A DNA stretch of 9,752 bases from an uncultured Lentisphaeria bacterium (lineage in GTDB: Bacteria > Verrucomicrobiota > Lentisphaeria > JABSQK01 > CAJWLW01): the NCBI GenBank assembly GCA_913042885.1, contig CAJWLW010000177.1, forward strand, positions 1 to 9,752, written 5' to 3'. The notes beneath the pieces were generated by a model. It had not been told where the DNA came from. It saw nothing but the letters and a program-made list of their open reading frames with translations, and made no database searches. Positions 6,557 to 9,752 of this stretch are shown piece after piece (position 1 is the first letter of the stretch; each line of letters starts with the position of its first letter). The position numbers and the translations under genes are program-made.

Positions 6557-7339
6557 ATGTCTGAAAAAAAATCCTCCTTAAAACTCGTCTCCTGGAATGT
6601 CAACGGCATCCGCGCCGGACTGAAAAAAGGCTTCCGCGACTTTGTGCGGACTGAAGATCCTGACATCCTTTGCATCCAGGAAACGAAGGCACGCCAGGAG
6701 GATGTCAAAGACCTCGACCTGCCGCAGTATCACGACTACTGGCATGCCGCCGAAAAGAAGGGTTACTCCGGCACACTTGTCCTCAGCAAGACCAAGCCAC
6801 TGTCCGTCACCAACGGCATCAAGATCGCCGACGACGATACCGAAGGACGCGTCATCACTGCGGAGTTCGAAAAATTTTTCGTCGTCAATGTCTATACGCC
6901 CAACGCCAAGCGCGACCTGTCGCGGCTCGCTTACCGAGCCAACGTCTGGGATGTCGCCTTTCTCAAGCATTGCCGGGAACTCGAGAAATCGAAGCCGGTG
7001 ATCTTCTGCGGTGATCTCAACGTTGCCCACACCGAGCTCGACCTGGCAAATCCCAAGGGTAACCACAAGACCCACGGCTTCACACCCGAGGAGCGCGCCG
7101 GCATCGACAACATCGTCGGGGCCGGGTTCATTGACAGCTTCCGCGAGTTCCACGAGGGCAACGGCCACTACACGTGGTGGGCTGTGTGGGGAGGGTGCCG
7201 GGCACGTAATGTCGGCTGGCGCATCGATTACTTCTGCATCTCAAAGGCCTTAAAGCCGCAGCTCGTAAGTGCCGACATCCTCAAAGATGTGATGGGCTCG
7301 GACCACTGCCCGGTCCGCCTGGTGATCAAATCCACCTGA
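6557..7339 (+). CDS. xth: Exodeoxyribonuclease III / AP endonuclease (ExoA/APE1 type)
   Basis: 260 residues of the exonuclease-endonuclease-phosphatase fold. It cleaves DNA 5' to abasic sites and removes 3'-blocking groups in base excision repair, acting in the cytoplasm with Mg2+. All catalytic motifs are visible: WNVNGIRAG with N14, IQETK with E42, NVYTPNA with Y113, CGDLNVAH with D153 and N155, WRIDYF with D224, and the terminal GSDHCP with D249-H250. NPKGNHKTHGFTPEER resembles the APE1/ExoA branch more than E. coli ExoIII. The ATG at 6557 is chosen because MSEKKSSLKLVSWN gives the normal N-terminus; a TTG at 6512 would add fifteen unlikely residues. No strong Shine-Dalgarno is seen. It stands alone, convergent with the minus-strand run on its right. 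Family-wide residues are intact, so it should be active. Confidence 0.95.
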   Translation: MSEKKSSLKLVSWNVNGIRAGLKKGFRDFVRTEDPDILCIQETKARQEDVKDLDLPQYHDYWHAAEKKGYSGTLVLSKTKPLSVTNGIKIADDDTEGRVITAEFEKFFVVNVYTPNAKRDLSRLAYRANVWDVAFLKHCRELEKSKPVIFCGDLNVAHTELDLANPKGNHKTHGFTPEERAGIDNIVGAGFIDSFREFHEGNGHYTWWAVWGGCRARNVGWRIDYFCISKALKPQLVSADILKDVMGSDHCPVRLVIKST

Positions 7340-7350
7340 CCGCACCCGCC

Positions 7351-7482
7351 TTACCACGCCAGATCCGCTTCCTGCAAATCCTCATCGCGCCAAACCCGAG
7401 CAACGTGACACCAGCCCTGTTCGCTCCGGTTCTTCTTCCGGTAACAACGACATCCGTTCCCTGAGTCATCGATTCCCTTCAT
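7351..7482 (-). CDS. Possible 43-residue ORF downstream of the PIN-like gene
   Basis: ATG at 7482, TAA at 7351-7353, 19 bp after the stop of the PIN-like gene on the same strand. The translation begins MKGIDDSGNGCRCYRKKN and continues RSEQGWCHVARVWRDEDL. It has three cysteines, a basic patch (YRKKNR) and an acidic, Trp-bearing end (EADLAW). AGGTG lies 11 nt upstream, a little far. The composition looks more protein-like than the alternative frames of this gap, but the evidence is thin. It would be the last gene of the minus-strand run and ends 11 bp from exonuclease III in a convergent arrangement. It could also be spurious. Confidence 0.33.
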   Translation of the reverse strand: MKGIDDSGNGCRCYRKKNRSEQGWCHVARVWRDEDLQEADLAW

Positions 7483-7501
7483 TCGCTTTCATTCACCTCA
7501 T

Positions 7502-7993
7502 TTACGGTTCGGCTTTGTCTGACTCCAATCTTTTAATGAATGCTTTCATACTCGTCGGCGTATACACTGCCAGCTCTCTGCGCCTTACCAGTGCCTCTGC
7601 CTCAGTCACAACGCCGTTATCCCGCGTGGCAATAAAAATCAGATCGTCGGGATGCCCCGCAGCAAGCGCACAGGCCAGGCCGCAAATCGCCCGGTCCACC
7701 GATGAGTTCGGACCGCGTTTGCGCCGCAGCGGTTGATAGTCGAGAAACGGATCGATGTCGCACGCCTCGCCCCGCGGTCCCTGCAGCAACAAACTGAGAC
7801 GCTCCTGAGCCTTGCGCCCCACCAGCTCCTTGCCCGGCATCTCCAGCAGCCGCTGGACCTCCTTCTGCACACGGTTCGGCACAAGCTCGCGGACCGCATG
7901 GCACACCCCGTCCGGGAACGCGTCTTCGACCTCGGCCGGCGGCCACACACCGCCATTGATCAGGTAGCAACTGTCGTAAATAACATGGATCAC
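7502..7993 (-). CDS. PIN-like domain nuclease
   Basis: 163 residues from a GTG at 7993, with AGGAGG (plus 8002-8007) 8 nt upstream, an excellent site that fixes the start. The arrangement of acidic residues matches a PIN-type metal-dependent ribonuclease: D7 at the end of the first strand (VIYDSCYLI), E45 in RVQKEV, D100 in SSVDRAI at the head of a helix, and D125 in IATRDNG. Many PIN proteins are the toxins of type II toxin-antitoxin pairs; others process RNA. A central insert (about 52-95) is longer than in VapC proteins, so this is probably not a classic VapC. Its start overlaps the stop of a 36-codon ORF by GTGA, implying translational coupling. RNA cleavage is inferred, not shown. Confidence 0.65.
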   Translation of the reverse strand: MIHVIYDSCYLINGGVWPPAEVEDAFPDGVCHAVRELVPNRVQKEVQRLLEMPGKELVGRKAQERLSLLLQGPRGEACDIDPFLDYQPLRRKRGPNSSVDRAICGLACALAAGHPDDLIFIATRDNGVVTEAEALVRRRELAVYTPTSMKAFIKRLESDKAEP

Positions 7994-8100
7994 CCGGGAA
8001 TCCTCCTCTCCAGCGCCTGTATCTGGTTGCAGCGGGCAGCCAGCCGGCCGGCATCGACAAACTCCGTACTTATCTCTTCGCGTTGTCGACGCAGTGGCAT
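7990..8100 (-). CDS. 36-residue ORF overlapping the PIN-like gene, possible small partner
   Basis: ATG at 8100, TGA at 7990-7992. The TGA overlaps the GTG start of the PIN-like gene as GTGA, and the nuclease's AGGAGG site is within this ORF. The translation begins MPLRRQREEISTEFVDAGRL and continues AARCNQIQALERRIPG: basic at both ends, mostly helical, with one Cys. An AGG (CAGGTTTTGGT-ATG) lies 7 nt before the ATG, and the ORF begins 17 bp after the stop of the upstream membrane protein. The position recalls an antitoxin placed before a toxin, but it is very short for one. It may instead be only a coupling leader that controls nuclease translation. Confidence 0.4.
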   Translation of the reverse strand: MPLRRQREEISTEFVDAGRLAARCNQIQALERRIPG

Positions 8101-8117
8101 ACCAAAACCTGCCGATT

Positions 8118-8582
8118 TCAGCGCTTGGTCATCACAAAAATCACCGCGCCCGCCAGCGCTGCGGCGCAGGTAAGAACAGCCAGCACGACGCTCTCCACCG
8201 TCGAGTACGTCTGGTTGCCAAGGAGCACGCCAAGGGACGATGAAACGGCACCCACCGCAGCGCCCAGCACGAGCTCGTTGTGCCGGGCAATCCGGGCACA
8301 GACAAAACCACCGAGCGCCGAAAACAACAGGCCGGAGGCAGTCATGAGCAGGCCCAGCCCGGAAGTCCACGACAAGTCAGTGAATGTCTCCTCGATCTCT
8401 GTCTGACTCGCACCCTGGCTTGACATGTAAACACCCACGATAATACCCAGTATAATAAGGAAAACCAAGGTACAGGCAAAGTCTATCACGACGCCGACAC
8501 TAACCGCCTTGACAGGCGAACCCCGGCGGTCGCCAGATCCGTTTATTTCGGATTCCGGCGGTGAGTACATGTTGTCGTTCAT
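8118..8582 (-). CDS. Four-helix integral membrane protein of unknown function
   Basis: 154 residues from ATG 8582. The N-terminus MNDNMYSPPESEI is polar, proline-containing and probably cytoplasmic. Hydrophobic helices lie at about 28-52, 72-97, 103-122 and 131-151, followed by a short basic tail (MTKR). Gly and small residues in helices 2 and 3 (GLLFSALGGF, LGAAVGAVSSSLG) suggest tight helix packing. CARIARHNE (95-103) forms the positively charged loop between helices 2 and 3. A frame open to GTG 8642 would add twenty residues that do not look natural, so ATG 8582 is preferred although its RBS is weak. No catalytic motif is seen. It heads a minus-strand run with the 36-residue ORF and the PIN-like nuclease, which might be functionally linked. 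I recognise the general look of uncharacterised conserved membrane proteins, not a named family. Confidence 0.75.
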   Translation of the reverse strand: MNDNMYSPPESEINGSGDRRGSPVKAVSVGVVIDFACTLVFLIILGIIVGVYMSSQGASQTEIEETFTDLSWTSGLGLLMTASGLLFSALGGFVCARIARHNELVLGAAVGAVSSSLGVLLGNQTYSTVESVVLAVLTCAAALAGAVIFVMTKR

Positions 8583-8695
8583 GCGATGACCAATGTATGG
8601 AAGTTGGTTGCGTATCAACATAATCGACAACACCGATCCCACTACCCGACGCCGGAAACTTTTTATGCGCTGCTTCCAATTCGAACGCGGTCTGT

Positions 8696-8764
8696 TATGC
8701 TACCAGCCATAAGGCCTTGATACCTCTGGTTTATGACTTTCGACCGTCGCCACCTTGAGTGGCG
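8696..8764 (+). promoter_or_regulatory. Possible extended -10 and downstream hairpin ahead of the dehydrogenase
   Basis: TATGCT at 8696-8701 is preceded by TG one base upstream (8693-8694), an extended -10 look, with only a poor -35. Downstream, CGCCAC (8748-8753), loop CTTGA and GTGGCG (8759-8764) form a perfect 6-bp hairpin in what would be the 5' leader of the dehydrogenase, ending 55 bp before its ATG. It is not followed by a real U-tract, so a terminator is unlikely. It may be leader structure or chance. Confidence 0.22.
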
Positions 8765-8819
8765 GGATTGCTTTTAAGACCTTCAGTCAGTGCCGTCAAT
8801 CTCAAACCGAAAACAGATC

Positions 8820-9752
8820 ATGAATTCGAAAATCATCGTCGGCCCGCAGTTTCGCAACGCCGAGTACGACTCCGAACCGCGGCGCCGGGGCTTGGCGCAA
8901 CTCGAGCAACTGGGCGAACTGGTAGACGAACCGACCGACCGTATGACGGCTGATCACGCCGATGGCGTTGTTGCCGGAATGCTCAGTACCGTGACGGTTA
9001 CCGACGGGTTCTACGAGGCCGCGTCCGGCCTGCGCATCCTCGCACGCTGGGGCGTTGGCTATGACCAGGTCAATGTCGCAGCAGCGACGCGCAGCGGCGT
9101 CCTCATCACCGTCACACCGGTCCACATGGATGCGGTCGCCGAGTATACCCTGGCACAATGGCTCGCGACACTCAAGCGAACCTACGAACTCAACCGCCTG
9201 GCACACAGCGGCGACTCCTCGATTATCCGTACTTATGAAGCGCAGGGCTCGACCCTCGGCCTTTACGGCTGCGGCCGCATCGGGCAGGAGATGGCAATGC
9301 GTGCGCGGCCGTTGCTCGGGCCTCGGGGGCGGTTGCTGGTCTACGACACGCGCCCCGATATTGCGGAAATCGCAAAACAGTTCGATGCCGAAGTCGTCGA
9401 CGCCCCGGAAACGCTGTTCGAACAGTGCGACACCGTCTGTCTGCACGTGTCCGGTGACACAACCGTCGTGAACTATGACCTGCTCCGCCGCATGCAACCG
9501 CACGCCTCACTGATCAACCCCTCACGCGGCAACCTGGTCGATGACGATGCGGTGCATCGCGCCATTGAGGAAGGGCGGTTCTATTACTACGTCGTCGATG
9601 ACCCGGCCAACGGCACGCGGGCCGTGCACAAGGGGCATCCACGCGTCATCTGCACCAACCACAACGGCGGCATCTCCGTAGAATCAACGATCCGCCTGGA
9701 CCAGAAATGCTTCGAACAGGTGACCGACGCTCTCGCCGGACGCAAGCCCGAG
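8820..9752 (+). CDS. D-isomer-specific 2-hydroxyacid dehydrogenase family protein, 3' end outside window
   Basis: 311 codons from ATG 8820, still open at the window edge and probably within a few residues of its end. The family reduces 2-ketoacids or oxidises D-2-hydroxyacids with NAD(H) in the cytoplasm. Visible: the N-terminal substrate domain with RWGVGYDQVNVAAA (76-89), the hinge VAEYTLAQWL (106-115), the Rossmann motif GCGRIG (150-155) followed by the acidic end of strand 2 (YDTRPD, which favours NAD), catalytic R236 in NPSRGNLVDDDAV, and H281 in CTNHNGG. Odd: the region that normally reads DVFxxEP with the catalytic Glu reads VVDDPANGT (258-266). The conserved Asp is present, but the Glu position is Asn264 or Gly265, and the Arg-to-His loop is short. 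It may act on an unusual substrate or have altered catalysis. It is divergent from the membrane-protein run. Confidence 0.85.
   Translation, partial: MNSKIIVGPQFRNAEYDSEPRRRGLAQLEQLGELVDEPTDRMTADHADGVVAGMLSTVTVTDGFYEAASGLRILARWGVGYDQVNVAAATRSGVLITVTPVHMDAVAEYTLAQWLATLKRTYELNRLAHSGDSSIIRTYEAQGSTLGLYGCGRIGQEMAMRARPLLGPRGRLLVYDTRPDIAEIAKQFDAEVVDAPETLFEQCDTVCLHVSGDTTVVNYDLLRRMQPHASLINPSRGNLVDDDAVHRAIEEGRFYYYVVDDPANGTRAVHKGHPRVICTNHNGGISVESTIRLDQKCFEQVTDALAGRKPE

Noticed and set aside
6448..6564. 38-codon plus ORF (MTDHPTNASHENS...) in the exonuclease III leader
   Set aside because: No RBS, low-complexity polar composition, and it runs over the palindrome and the real start.
6578..7168. 196-codon minus-strand frame opposite exonuclease III
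   Set aside because: It is antisense to all catalytic motifs of a clear nuclease; high GC third positions keep this frame open.
7340..7501. Terminator between exonuclease III and the PIN-like gene
   Set aside because: Only short CCGG repeats and a doubled TTCATTC are present; no stable stem followed by U residues.
8802..9503. 233-codon minus-strand frame opposite the dehydrogenase
   Set aside because: The plus strand encodes the Rossmann motif, catalytic Arg and His; the minus frame is its shadow.

Overview
The window reads as a chromosomal segment of an environmental Gram-negative bacterium. It is moderately GC-rich by eye, with short intergenic gaps and many GTG/TTG starts. An MreC homologue and a TonB-like, single-pass envelope protein point to a double-membrane cell. 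The gene content (phytanoyl-CoA dioxygenase-like oxygenase, divergent 2-hydroxyacid dehydrogenase, toroid-domain envelope protein) would fit marine or soil gammaproteobacteria or the Planctomycetes/Verrucomicrobia/Lentisphaerae group. The sequence alone does not decide between them. I see no rRNA, tRNA, CRISPR array, insertion sequence or phage gene.

Layout, left to right. (1) A complete PhyH-type dioxygenase on the minus strand, preceded by an in-frame six-codon leader that carries the stronger ribosome-binding site and ends in an amber codon. (2) About 520 bases without a convincing gene (941-1458), holding a TGTCA/TGACA palindrome and one 41-codon ORF of uncertain status. (3) An orphan MreC on the minus strand, divergent from a 12-TM MFS exporter (plus, TTG start with a good Shine-Dalgarno). 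(4) Convergent with the transporter, a large minus-strand protein: one membrane helix, a Pro/Glu-rich TonB-like linker and a C-terminal alpha/alpha-toroid of the squalene-cyclase/prenyltransferase-repeat type without the cyclase catalytic motif. (5) Divergent from it, an FMN-dependent flavin reductase-like protein on the plus strand, meeting a 59-residue coiled-coil protein on the minus strand. (6) An exonuclease III/AP endonuclease (plus). (7) A minus-strand run at 7351-8582: a four-helix membrane protein, a 36-residue ORF, a PIN-like nuclease overlapping it by GTGA, and a 43-codon ORF. (8) Divergent from that run, a 2-hydroxyacid dehydrogenase (plus) that continues past the window end.

Most neighbours are convergent or divergent single genes, so the window is a mosaic of short transcription units, not one pathway. 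The only multi-gene unit is 7351-8582. The best leads for something undescribed are the TonB-like/toroid fusion, the membrane protein/small ORF/PIN-like nuclease module, the unrecognised 59-residue protein, and the dehydrogenase that appears to lack its catalytic glutamate. Every family assignment here comes from motif reading, not a database search.
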